This document shows, piece by piece, positions 55,935 to 63,680 of a DNA stretch of 64,000 nt. The position numbers and the translations under genes were made by a program. Source of the DNA: Massilia timonae CCUG 45783 (lineage in GTDB: Bacteria; Pseudomonadota; Gammaproteobacteria; Burkholderiales; Burkholderiaceae_D); the NCBI RefSeq assembly GCF_000315425.1, contig NZ_JH992925.1:150208-214207 (forward strand), read 5' to 3'. Numbering within the stretch: position 1 is the first letter of the stretch; each line of letters begins with the position of its first letter. Below the pieces are notes generated by a model, which saw nothing but the letters and a program-made list of their open reading frames with translations, was not told where the DNA came from and made no database searches.

Positions 55935-57308
55935 ATGAGCGACCACCCAAGCCAGGCGCTTGCCGCCTTTGCCGCCCAGCTGCGCTACGAAGACATCCCG
56001 CCGGCCGTCATGGCGCGCGCCGAAGACCTGATGCTCGACTGGTTCGGATCGGCGCTGGCTGGCAGGAACGGCCGGCCGGTCCAGTGCATCGAATCGTTCG
56101 CGCGCACGATGGGGGCCGGCCCCGGCGGCGGCGCCGAAGTGCTGATCTCGCGCCGCACCACGACGCCGCTGTTCGCCGCAATGGTCAATGCCGCGTCCTC
56201 GCACTACGCCGAGCAGGACGACGTGCACAACGGTTCGGTGTTCCACCCGGCCACCGTGGTGTTCCCGGCCGTGCTGGCCGTGGCCCAGGCGAACGGCGCC
56301 AGCGGACGCGAGCTAATGACGGCGGCGGTGGCCGGCTACGAAGTCGGCATCCGCGTCGGCGAGTTCCTCGGCCGCTCGCACTACCGGACCTTCCATACCA
56401 CCGGCACCGCCGGCACCGTCGCCGCGGCGGCCGCCGTCGGCCGCCTGCTGGGCCTGACGCCCGAGCGCATGCTGGATGCCTTCGGTTCGGCCGGCACGCA
56501 AGCGGCCGGACTGTGGGAATTCCTGCGCGACGCCGCCGATTCGAAGCAGCTGCACACCGCCAAGGCCGCGAGCGACGGCCTGATGGCCGCGTATCTGGCG
56601 GCCGAGGGCTTCACCGGCGCGCGCCGGATCCTGGAGGGCAAGCAGGGCATGGCGGCCGGCATGTCGCATGACGCCGATCCGGCGCGGCTCACCAATGGCC
56701 TGGGCACGCGCTGGGCGACGGCCGAAACTTCGTTCAAGTTCCACGCCTCGTGCCGCCACACGCACCCGGCGGCCGACGCGCTGCTGCAGGTGATCGTCGC
56801 CGAAGACCTGCGCCCCGAGCAGATCGCCGCCGTGACGGCCCACGTGCACCAGGGCGCGCTCGACGTGCTCGGCCCGGTGGTCGATCCGCGCACGGTCCAC
56901 CAGGCGAAATTCTCGATGGGGACGGTGCTGGGCCTGATCGCGCAGTTCCGCAGCGCCGGCCTGAACGAATTCGACGAGGCCTACGCCGACCCGCGCATCG
57001 TGGCCTTGCGCGACAAGGTGACGATGGCGCTGGACGACGAGGTGGACGGCGCCTACCCGGCGCGCTGGATCGGCAAGGTGACGGTGACGACCACCGACGC
57101 TCGGGTGCTGAGGGCGCGGGTCGACGAACCGAAGGGCGACCCGGGCAATACCCTGAGCCGGCGCGAGCTGGAAGACAAGGCACTGCGGCTGGCGCGTTTC
57201 AGCGCCGCCGCGACTGACGACGAGATGCGCGCCGTGTTCGAGCGCATCTGGCACATCGGCCGCACGCCGGTCGTCGGCCACTTCCTCGCGCCCGGAGAGA
57301 CGCGATGA
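55935..57308 (+). CDS. MmgE/PrpD family protein
   Basis: A 457-residue protein of the family that contains 2-methylcitrate dehydratase (PrpD) and cis-aconitate decarboxylase, the enzyme that makes itaconate. Blocks: MLDWFGSALAGRNGRPVQ, the AEQDDVHNGSVFHPATVVFP active-site region with its Asp and His, RTFHTTGTAGTVAAAAAVGR and FHASCRHTHPAADALL. AAGGAAG precedes the ATG. In itaconate clusters of pseudomonads a homologue is present; it may isomerise or dehydrate a related C5/C6 acid. Role here unproven. Confidence 0.87.
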   Translation: MSDHPSQALAAFAAQLRYEDIPPAVMARAEDLMLDWFGSALAGRNGRPVQCIESFARTMGAGPGGGAEVLISRRTTTPLFAAMVNAASSHYAEQDDVHNGSVFHPATVVFPAVLAVAQANGASGRELMTAAVAGYEVGIRVGEFLGRSHYRTFHTTGTAGTVAAAAAVGRLLGLTPERMLDAFGSAGTQAAGLWEFLRDAADSKQLHTAKAASDGLMAAYLAAEGFTGARRILEGKQGMAAGMSHDADPARLTNGLGTRWATAETSFKFHASCRHTHPAADALLQVIVAEDLRPEQIAAVTAHVHQGALDVLGPVVDPRTVHQAKFSMGTVLGLIAQFRSAGLNEFDEAYADPRIVALRDKVTMALDDEVDGAYPARWIGKVTVTTTDARVLRARVDEPKGDPGNTLSRRELEDKALRLARFSAAATDDEMRAVFERIWHIGRTPVVGHFLAPGETR

Positions 57309-58147
57309 ACCCGCCAGCCCCATTGCCCCGGTCTTACCTGTTCGTGCCCGGCAACCGCCCGGAGCGCTTCGACAAGGCGTACGCGGCCGGCGCCGACGCC
57401 GTGATCGTCGACCTCGAGGACGCGGTGCCGTTCGCCGACAAGGCGGCCGCGCGCGAGGCCGTCGCCGCCTGGTTGTCGGCGCAGAAGCCGGTGCTGGTGC
57501 GCATCAACGGCGCCGACACCGACTGGTTCGCCGACGACCTGGCCCTGTGCCGCATGCCCGGCGTGGCCGGCGTGGTGCTGCCGAAGGCCGAGCAGGCCGG
57601 CGACATCGCGCGCCTGCGCGCGGCCGGGGCCACGGCGGTGCTGCCGCTGATCGAAAGCGCGGCCGGGATCGACCATCTGCGCGCGATCGCCGCGGCGCGC
57701 GGCGTGCAGCGCCTGATGTTCGGCTCGATCGATTTCCAGCTCGACCTGGGCATCCCGGGCGAACGCGAAGAGCTGCTGTTCTTCCGTTCGCAACTGGTGC
57801 TGGCTTCGCGTCTGGCCGGGCTCGCGGCGCCGGTCGATGGCGTCAGCACGGCGCTCGACGACGCCGAGCGGCTGGCCGACGATGCCCGGCATGCGCGCCA
57901 GATGGGATTCGGCGCCAAGCTGTGCATCCATCCGAAGCAGGTCGACGCCGTGAACCGCTGCTTCACGCCCGGCGCGCACGAGCTGGCGTGGGCCGGGCGG
58001 GTGCTGGAGGCGGCGGCGCACGCCGACGGCGCCGCGGTGGCCCTGGACGGCAAGATGATCGACCGGCCCGTGATCCTGCGCGCGCAAGCCATCGTCGACG
58101 CCCATGCGCTGCGCGCGGGGCTGGCGGAGCCCGTCAGCTCACGATGA
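57305..58147 (+). CDS. HpcH/HpaI (CitE-like) lyase, probable citramalyl-CoA lyase
   Basis: A 280-residue TIM-barrel lyase. SYLFVPGNRPERFDKAYAAG and VIVDLEDAVPFADKAAAR at the N-terminus, LPLIESAAGIDHL and FGSIDFQLDLGI in the centre, and KLCIHPKQVDAVN near the end are those of CitE-like citramalyl-CoA lyases (Ccl, RipC), which cut citramalyl-CoA to acetyl-CoA and pyruvate. The metal-binding Glu (in IES) and Asp (in GSID) are present. It overlaps the PrpD gene by 4 bp (ATGA) and the next, convergent gene by 14 bp. Confidence 0.86.
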   Translation: MNPPAPLPRSYLFVPGNRPERFDKAYAAGADAVIVDLEDAVPFADKAAAREAVAAWLSAQKPVLVRINGADTDWFADDLALCRMPGVAGVVLPKAEQAGDIARLRAAGATAVLPLIESAAGIDHLRAIAAARGVQRLMFGSIDFQLDLGIPGEREELLFFRSQLVLASRLAGLAAPVDGVSTALDDAERLADDARHARQMGFGAKLCIHPKQVDAVNRCFTPGAHELAWAGRVLEAAAHADGAAVALDGKMIDRPVILRAQAIVDAHALRAGLAEPVSSR

Positions 58148-59180
58148 ATTCGTAACCGGCCTGCAGCGAACCGATGACCTTGACCTGGTTTTCCGGGCTT
58201 TCGCTGAAGCCCACCAGCATGTCGGCCACGGTGATCGTCTTGCTGTCCAGCGCCTGCTTCCAGTAGGCGAATCCTTCGGCGTCGGGCGCACGGTCGAGCA
58301 CGTTCGCATAGAGCAGGGTGACGATGTCGGCATTGGTCGCCGCCGCGCCGGCCAGCTTGCCGAACTCGGCCGAGTGGACGAAAGCGTCCGCCACCGCGTG
58401 CAGGCTCGTGCCGTCACCCATCCGGCCGATCCAGTAGCCGAGTCCAGCCTTGTCCGGCGTGCGGTCGAAGGCCGCCTGGTACAGGCGATAGGCCTCGGCC
58501 GGAAAGCCCGTGGTCTCGTAGGAGATATGATCGCCGCCCTCGAAGGACAGCCGCTCGACGTTGCGCAGCGTGTCGATCCCATCGAGGCCCAGCAGGTCGG
58601 TGACCGTGATGGCGCCGTCCTTCCCGCTCACCGTGTATTCCTCGCGATAGCCTTCCAGCACGAAGGTGTCGATGCCGGCGCCGCCGTCGACGATGTCGTC
58701 CGAGCGCGTGCCGTACAGCATGTCGTGGCCGGCGCCGCCGACGATGGTATTGGTGATCGGATAGACCGGCGCCCGGTCTTCGTAGACGTTCACGCTGGCG
58801 TAGGTGTCGTAGTAGTCCTGGCTCCAGGCGGCGTCGATGTAGTACCAGCCGGTATAGGGGGCGACGAACGAGGCGTAGTCATAGCCGTAGGCGCCGCTGC
58901 CGTCGTCGCTGGCGATTTCCTTGCCCAGGTCGTCGAATACGCGCATGACGACCGGGTCGAAGTAACTGCCGCTCTGCACCGTGTAAGCCATGCCCCTGGT
59001 GGCGTGGAAGACGAAGATATCGTCCTGGCCGGCATACGGGTCATGGGTGCCGAAGTGGGCGGTGCGCCCATAGTGCTGGCCGAGCTGCGGGTCGTGCACC
59101 GGCCGCAGCTCGAGGCGCCAGGCCCAGTCCATCTCGGACGGCGTCAGGGTGTACTGGTGATCCTGGGAATAGTTCGACAT
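58134..59180 (-). CDS. RTX-motif protein with DUF4214 domain
   Basis: A 348-residue protein. Residues about 40-150 are a beta-rich pre-peptidase-like domain (HDPYAGQDDIFVFHATRGM, SGSYFDPVVMRVFDD, GWYYIDAAWSQDYYDTYA); then one RTX calcium-binding pair (GGAGHDMLYGTRSDD, DGGAGIDTF), and a C-terminal DUF4214 domain (AYRLYQAAFDRTPDKAGLGY, ADAFVHSAEFGKL, LYANVLDRAPDAEGFAYWKQ). There is no N-terminal signal peptide, so type I secretion through a C-terminal signal is expected; no such transporter is in the window. The start at MSNYSQDH has GAGG 7 bases upstream. Confidence 0.85.
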   Translation of the reverse strand: MSNYSQDHQYTLTPSEMDWAWRLELRPVHDPQLGQHYGRTAHFGTHDPYAGQDDIFVFHATRGMAYTVQSGSYFDPVVMRVFDDLGKEIASDDGSGAYGYDYASFVAPYTGWYYIDAAWSQDYYDTYASVNVYEDRAPVYPITNTIVGGAGHDMLYGTRSDDIVDGGAGIDTFVLEGYREEYTVSGKDGAITVTDLLGLDGIDTLRNVERLSFEGGDHISYETTGFPAEAYRLYQAAFDRTPDKAGLGYWIGRMGDGTSLHAVADAFVHSAEFGKLAGAAATNADIVTLLYANVLDRAPDAEGFAYWKQALDSKTITVADMLVGFSESPENQVKVIGSLQAGYEFIVS

Positions 59181-59323
59181 GATGGACCTCGCGCGATGTG
59201 AGGTCTTCATTGTATGGCTGGGCTATTCCGGTAATGTGTGCAAATAGTGTCGCTTTGTAACGGCGGCGCCTCAATTGCAAGCATGTCTTTCAACGTATGC
59301 ATGCGAAGGCGCCGCCCCTGTCG

Positions 59324-59734
59324 TCACACCGTGCTGGCGGCCTCGACGCCCGCCTCGGCCCAGGCATGCATCGCGCGGCGCAGCAGCCGGCGCTCGCGGT
59401 GGTCGATCACGCTGTCGGCGCGCACGATCTCGAGCATGCCTTTCAGGACCGTGGCGCGCAGCAGCTCGTCCTGCACCTCGTCGAGCAGGCGGTCGATCGT
59501 CGCGGGTTCGATCTCGACCATGCCGCCCTCGCGGTCGGCGCTCGTCGCCAGCAGGTCCTGGGTCAGCTCGCCCGCCGTGTCGTCGAAGGTGTCTTCGCTC
59601 ACCCGCAACGCCCCGAGCACGCCGCTGCGGTGCAGGCTCTTGAGCTCCTGCGGCGCGATGCGGCCGTCGACGATCATGGCCAGCGCCAGCAGGCGGCACA
59701 TGGCTTTCGGGCTGTTGGTGGGGTAACTTCTCAT
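59324..59734 (-). CDS. TerB-like tellurite-resistance-family protein
   Basis: A 136-residue all-helical protein with the TerB-like fold: KAMCRLLALAMIVDGRIAPQ, a central helix pair, and ATVLKGMLEIVRADSVIDHR then ERRLLRRAMHAW, with the two acidic loops (VDGRIAPQE and ADSVIDHRE) that resemble each other as in TerB repeats and may bind divalent metal. The start at MRSYPTNSP follows an AGGAAT site. It is divergent from the second NhaR-like gene, 107 bp away. Function not known; tellurite resistance itself is not implied. Confidence 0.75.
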   Translation of the reverse strand: MRSYPTNSPKAMCRLLALAMIVDGRIAPQELKSLHRSGVLGALRVSEDTFDDTAGELTQDLLATSADREGGMVEIEPATIDRLLDEVQDELLRATVLKGMLEIVRADSVIDHRERRLLRRAMHAWAEAGVEAASTV

Positions 59735-59841
59735 TGTATTCCTCGCTTCAAAAGAACTGGGAGTCATCAATATACGGCGCTGCAAAACGAAAGTAAAATC
59801 GAATAATCTTTCGAAATCATTCCGTTTTTTGGTGGTATTAA

Positions 59842-60744
59842 ATGATCAATTACAAGCACCTGCAATATTTTCATGCCGTCGCGACGGTGGGCAGCGTCGC
59901 GCGCGCCGCGGAGCAATTGCACGTGTCCCCACAGGCGATCAGCACCCAGTTGCAGGTGCTGGAAGACCAGCTTGGCGAGGAATTGCTGCGCAAGAAGGGA
60001 CGTGGGCTGGCGCTGACCGAGGCCGGCAAGACGGTGCTGCGCTATGCCGACCAGATCTTCAGCCTCGGCAACGAATTGGAACAGGCGGTGCGGCGCGGCG
60101 TGTTCACGGAGACCGAAACCCTGCGCGTCGGCCTGTGCGACGTGATCGCCAAGACGATGGCCTTTCGCCTGCTGCAGCCGGCGCGCGATGCCGGCCTGGC
60201 CATGCACCTGGTGTGCAGGGAAGGGCGCTTCGCCGACCTGATGGAAGACCTGAGCGCGCACCGGCTCGACCTGCTGATCTCGGACCAGGGCCTGCCGCCT
60301 GGCGGCGCGGTGCGCGGCCACAGCCACCTGCTGGGATCGAGCACGGTGACGGTGGTGGCGCATCCCGAGGTCTGCCGGCGCTGGGCCGGGCCATTCCCGC
60401 AACGCCTGAAGGATGCGCCGTTCCTGATGCCGGGCGAGGATGCGGCCCTGCACAGCCAGCTCAGGGCCTGGCTCGAGGCGCATGGATTGCGGCCGATCGT
60501 GGTGGGCGAGTTCGACGACGGCGCCTTGCTCGGTTCCTTCGCCGGCGCGGGCGCCGGCTTCATGGTGGCGCCGACCGTGCTGGCGGACGCGCTGTGCGCG
60601 CAGTATGGACTGGAGCAGGTGGGCGTGATCGATTCGATCGTCGAGCAGATCTATGCGGTGACGGTCGAGCGGCGCGTGCACCATCCGGCGTTGCGGCGGA
60701 TACTGGAGCGGGCCGCGAGCGCCTTTGGCGACCGAGCCGCCTAG
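59842..60744 (+). CDS. LysR-type regulator, NhaR-like (second copy)
   Basis: A 300-residue paralogue of the regulator at 2643. Its HTH begins INYKHLQYFHAVATVGSVAR with VSPQAISTQLQVLEDQLGEE; the GRGLALTEAGKTVLRYADQI segment and the C-terminal VVGEFDDGALLGSFAGAGAG are shared with NhaR. It is divergent from a TerB-like gene, mirroring the other copy, which is divergent from terC. Its upstream region does not carry the CGATGT half-sites of the first copy, so the operators probably differ. It overlaps the next, convergent gene by 4 bp. Confidence 0.87.
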   Translation: MINYKHLQYFHAVATVGSVARAAEQLHVSPQAISTQLQVLEDQLGEELLRKKGRGLALTEAGKTVLRYADQIFSLGNELEQAVRRGVFTETETLRVGLCDVIAKTMAFRLLQPARDAGLAMHLVCREGRFADLMEDLSAHRLDLLISDQGLPPGGAVRGHSHLLGSSTVTVVAHPEVCRRWAGPFPQRLKDAPFLMPGEDAALHSQLRAWLEAHGLRPIVVGEFDDGALLGSFAGAGAGFMVAPTVLADALCAQYGLEQVGVIDSIVEQIYAVTVERRVHHPALRRILERAASAFGDRAA

Positions 60745-61028
60745 AACGGCGGCGCGGCGTCGTCAGGCGGCGCGAGGTCAAGGTCGATCGTTTGTTCGAC
60801 CATGCCGGCCAGGTCGAGTTCGGCCAGCAGCTGATGCGTATCGAATGCCGCATACGCCCGCGACGGTCTTGCGCGCGGCGCCGCCAGCATGATCGGCAGG
60901 CGCGGGAACCAGGGCCCGAGCCGCGCCAGCAGCGCGTCCCCGACGCCGGGCCGCAGGCAGTCGGGGTCGGCGAAGACGAGCGCGATGCGGACGCCGCGCA
61001 CGGTGACGATGCCGCCTGTGAGTCTCAA
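60741..61028 (-). CDS. Uncharacterised 95-residue protein coupled to the repressor gene
   Basis: A leftward frame whose TTG start at 61028 overlaps the repressor's TGA stop (TTGA), the same coupling pattern as ATGA elsewhere; a GTG nine codons on is the alternative. The protein has a beta/alpha start (GVRIALVFADPDCLRPGVGD), a central LGPWFPRLPIMLAAPRARPS segment and an acidic C-terminus. I do not recognise the family; the start loosely recalls a receiver-like strand-Asp pattern but the rest does not fit. Codon use is like its neighbours. It may modify the repressor. Confidence 0.55.
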   Translation of the reverse strand: MRLTGGIVTVRGVRIALVFADPDCLRPGVGDALLARLGPWFPRLPIMLAAPRARPSRAYAAFDTHQLLAELDLAGMVEQTIDLDLAPPDDAAPPF

Positions 61029-61762
61029 ATGCGGTCGCTTTCCTTGCGCACCACGCGCCCGATGACGATGCATTCGCCGCCCTGGCACAGCTTGCGGTGG
61101 TACTTGCGCCCGTCGACGTTGTCGGAGGTGAGCCACCACTGGCCGGCATCGCGCGCCAGGCGCTTGACCACGGCTTCGCCCTCGTAGTTGAAGGCGTACA
61201 CGGCGCCGTCGACCAGCTTGGTGTCGAGCGTGTTGATGACCACGATGTCGCCCGCGTACAGCGAGGGCTCCATGCTCTCGCCCTTGACGTAGATGGCGAT
61301 CAGGTGCGACGGGTTGTACTGGTTGCGCTCGATCCAGGTGCGGCGCATGCCGAGCGTGCCGCCGTCGCGCCGTTCGGGCTCGGTCTGGTAGCCGGTGATG
61401 CCGGCCGACAGCCGCAGCTTGACCATCGGGATCTGTACGAAGCCGTCGTCGTCGCCTTCGGCCGCCACGACCCGCAGGGCATTGCTCACCCCTCCGTGGG
61501 GCGGCGCGTCGGTCGCGGGCGCGCCCGACATGGGCGCCAGGATTTCCGGCGGCAGGCTGCGGCCGGTGACCCGCGAAATGGCGAGCAGCTGCTTCAGGTT
61601 CGGGCTGTGCTTTTCGTTTTCCCAGTGCGAGATATTGGCCTTGGTGTTGCCGCGCTCGGTGCCGAGTTCGAGCGCCAGCCGCGCGCCGAGCGCCGTGCCG
61701 GACAGGCCGGCGGCGGTGCGCGCTTCTCTCACCCAGCCTGCAATCATCGTTTGGAGATCCAT
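61025..61762 (-). CDS. LexA/CI-like S24 transcriptional repressor
   Basis: A 245-residue phage-type repressor. An HTH (about residues 5-65: SGTALGARLALELGTERGNT, ISHWENEKHSPNLKQLLAIS) is joined by a Pro/Ala linker to an S24 peptidase domain with the catalytic Ser S163 in VKGESMEPSLYAGD and Lys K200 in EAVVKRLA, 37 residues apart as in LexA. An Ala-Gly pair at 120-121 (LRLSAGITGYQ) fits the self-cleavage bond. It should therefore respond to RecA filaments, i.e. DNA damage. Start MDLQTMIAG; palindromic operators lie directly upstream. Confidence 0.88.
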   Translation of the reverse strand: MDLQTMIAGWVREARTAAGLSGTALGARLALELGTERGNTKANISHWENEKHSPNLKQLLAISRVTGRSLPPEILAPMSGAPATDAPPHGGVSNALRVVAAEGDDDGFVQIPMVKLRLSAGITGYQTEPERRDGGTLGMRRTWIERNQYNPSHLIAIYVKGESMEPSLYAGDIVVINTLDTKLVDGAVYAFNYEGEAVVKRLARDAGQWWLTSDNVDGRKYHRKLCQGGECIVIGRVVRKESDRI

Positions 61763-61771
61763 ATCGCCATG

Positions 61772-61835
61772 GTATAGGAAAACTATACGCAAGAGTATAG
61801 TTTTTATTTACTGATGTGGTATAGTTTTCCTAAAC
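61772..61835. promoter_or_regulatory. Paired GTATAG palindromic operators
   Basis: Two 17-bp dyads of the form GTATAG-N5-CTATAC: a perfect one at 61772-61788 and one with a single mismatch (CTAAAC) at 61819-61835, their centres 47 bp apart. Between them GTATAG (61795-61800) pairs with CTATAC of the first site to make a third overlapping dyad. They lie just upstream of the repressor ATG and in front of the rightward holin-like gene, so the repressor likely controls both directions. Confidence 0.75.
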
Positions 61836-61915
61836 TTTCATTCACCGCGTTGACGTGGCTCAGGGACCATCACGGTTCCCCATGCGCCGCTTCAGGGCGA
61901 AGCACGGGGGACACG

Positions 61916-62113
61916 ATGATCATTGATACTTACCTGCGCCTTCTCGGCGCCGCCCAGGCCACGCCGCTGACGCTGGCGGACCTGGGCATCCTGGTCGGCA
62001 TCCTGACCGGCTTGCTGGGGGCGCTCGTCAACCTGGTGTACACCTGGCGCAAGGACCGCCGCGAGCAGCGCGAAAGCGACGCCGCGTGGGCCCGGCGGCG
62101 CCAGGAAAAGTGA
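61916..62113 (+). CDS. Holin-like small membrane protein
   Basis: A 65-residue protein with a short N-terminus, one hydrophobic helix (LADLGILVGILTGLLGALVN), then VYTWRKDRREQRESDAAWAR: a single-span membrane protein with a highly charged tail, the shape of HP1-type phage holins. GGGGGA lies 5 bases before the ATG. Beside a phage-like repressor it may be a prophage remnant or a damage-controlled membrane-permeabilising protein. No endolysin or other phage genes are nearby. Confidence 0.6.
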   Translation: MIIDTYLRLLGAAQATPLTLADLGILVGILTGLLGALVNLVYTWRKDRREQRESDAAWARRRQEK

Positions 62114-62193
62114 CGGCGCGACACCCGTCGCCCGGGCATGGTCGCTGTAGAATAGCGGGCCGCACTGACATCGATTCCGGAGCACGTTCGTTC

Positions 62194-62547
62194 ATGGTTT
62201 TCCTCACCGTCCCCTATGCCGAGAAGGACGCCGCCAAGGCGCTCGGCGCCCGTTGGAACCCGACCCGCAAACGCTGGTACGTGCCGGACGGCGTGGCCAC
62301 CGAGCCGTTCGCCAAGTGGCTCGACGGCGCGCCCGGCGGGGACGCCCCGTCCGCGAAGCCGGGCCGGGTCGACAGCTACCAGGGCAAGACCGTGGTCGGC
62401 CTGCACTACATCGAACTGGCGCACGACTGCAATCCGATGCAGGCTTGCCCCAGCTGCATGGAGCAGCTGGCCGGCACGCCCTGGGCCCAGGCGCAAGCCG
62501 GGCTGCGGGCGCTGGTCGGCGCGCTGCCGGGCACATCGAGCAAGTGA
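62194..62547 (+). CDS. DUF5710-domain protein
   Basis: A 117-residue protein. The N-terminal 40 residues, VPYAEKDAAKALGARWNPTR then KRWYVPDG, are a DUF5710 domain, usually found as an add-on in primase/TraC-like and zinc-binding proteins of plasmids. The rest contains a CNPMQACPSCM cluster with three cysteines and one more hydrophobic helix; it may bind zinc. As a stand-alone short gene its role is unknown. ATG follows GGAGCACG. Confidence 0.75.
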   Translation: MVFLTVPYAEKDAAKALGARWNPTRKRWYVPDGVATEPFAKWLDGAPGGDAPSAKPGRVDSYQGKTVVGLHYIELAHDCNPMQACPSCMEQLAGTPWAQAQAGLRALVGALPGTSSK

Positions 62548-62622
62548 GCGGCGCCGCCCGGGCCTTCGTGTTAACGTGAAGGCAGGCGGACCGGCTGGTT
62601 CGCAGCCACCCGGAGATCCTTC

Positions 62623-63576
62623 ATGCGCTTGCCCCGCCTGCTGTTCACCACCATCTTCCTGACCGCACTGTGCGGCCTCGCCGCCGGCGCCCAGGCCCAG
62701 GCGCCGGACACCCGACAGCAAGGGCAGGTGTCGACGCTGCAGCTTCCGGCAGGCGAGGGCGCGCTCGACGCGGCGCAGGGCAGCGTGCAGTTCATCGGCA
62801 CGGCGACCGTGCTGATCCGCTACCAGGGCTTCACCATCCTGACCGATCCCAATTTTTTGCACAAGGGCGACCACGTGCACCTGGGCTATGGCTTGACTTC
62901 CGAACGGAAGACGAATCCGGCGATCGCTTTCGACGATCTCCCACCCATTGACCTGGTGGTGCTGTCGCATTTTCACGGCGACCACTTCGACCAGCTGGTG
63001 CAGAAACGCCTGAATCGTGCGGTGCCCATCGTCAGCACCCGCCAGGCCGCGGCCAGTCTCGAGAAACTGGGATTCACCCGCGTGACCGGACTGAGTCCGT
63101 GGGACCGGCTGGACGTCTCGAAAGGCGAGGCGCGCCTGCGGGTGACGGCCACGCCCGGCCGCCACGGACCGGCCGGCGTGGCCGCGCTGCTGCCCAAGGT
63201 GATGGGTTCGGTGCTCGACTTCGGGGCGGATCCGGCGGCGCCCGACTACCGCATGTACATCAGTGGCGATACGCTGGTGATCGACGACATCAAGACCGTG
63301 CCGGAACGCTTTCCCGGCATCGACCTGGCCTTGCTGCACCTGGGCGGCACGCGTATCCTGGGCGTCGTCAAGGTCACCATGGACGGCAAGGACGGCGTGC
63401 GCATGATGCAGGTGGTGCGCCCCAAAAAGACCATCCCGATCCACTATAACGACTATGACGTCTTCAAGTCGCCGCTCGAGGACTTCGCGCGCGAGGTGAA
63501 GGCCGCGGGACTCGAACAGGAAGTGGTGTACCTGGCACACGGCGAAACGTATACGTTCACCAGGGCGAAGCGCTGA
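62623..63576 (+). CDS. Exported MBL-fold (UlaG-like) metallo-hydrolase
   Basis: A 317-residue protein with a signal peptide (MRLPRLLFTTIFLTALCGLAAGA). The metallo-beta-lactamase motif HxHxDH is SHFHGDHFD, with later ligands in ATPGRHG, ISGDT and IHYND. The VQFIGTATVLIRYQGFTILTD start is typical of UlaG-like/NAPE-PLD-like hydrolases. Periplasmic; substrate unknown. GGAGATCC precedes the ATG. Confidence 0.85.
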   Translation: MRLPRLLFTTIFLTALCGLAAGAQAQAPDTRQQGQVSTLQLPAGEGALDAAQGSVQFIGTATVLIRYQGFTILTDPNFLHKGDHVHLGYGLTSERKTNPAIAFDDLPPIDLVVLSHFHGDHFDQLVQKRLNRAVPIVSTRQAAASLEKLGFTRVTGLSPWDRLDVSKGEARLRVTATPGRHGPAGVAALLPKVMGSVLDFGADPAAPDYRMYISGDTLVIDDIKTVPERFPGIDLALLHLGGTRILGVVKVTMDGKDGVRMMQVVRPKKTIPIHYNDYDVFKSPLEDFAREVKAAGLEQEVVYLAHGETYTFTRAKR

Positions 63577-63680
63577 GCACGAGCTTTTTCGCCACAGGGC
63601 GGATTTGAATCGTGCGCGTCTCGCGTTACTGCTGAGTAAACGCTAAGATGCCAGCTTGACAATATTGCTCAAGCGATGAC

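Noticed and set aside
61814..62113. Earlier ATG for the holin-like gene at 61814
   Set aside because: It lies inside the operator region without a ribosome site; the ATG at 61916 has GGGGGA at the right distance.
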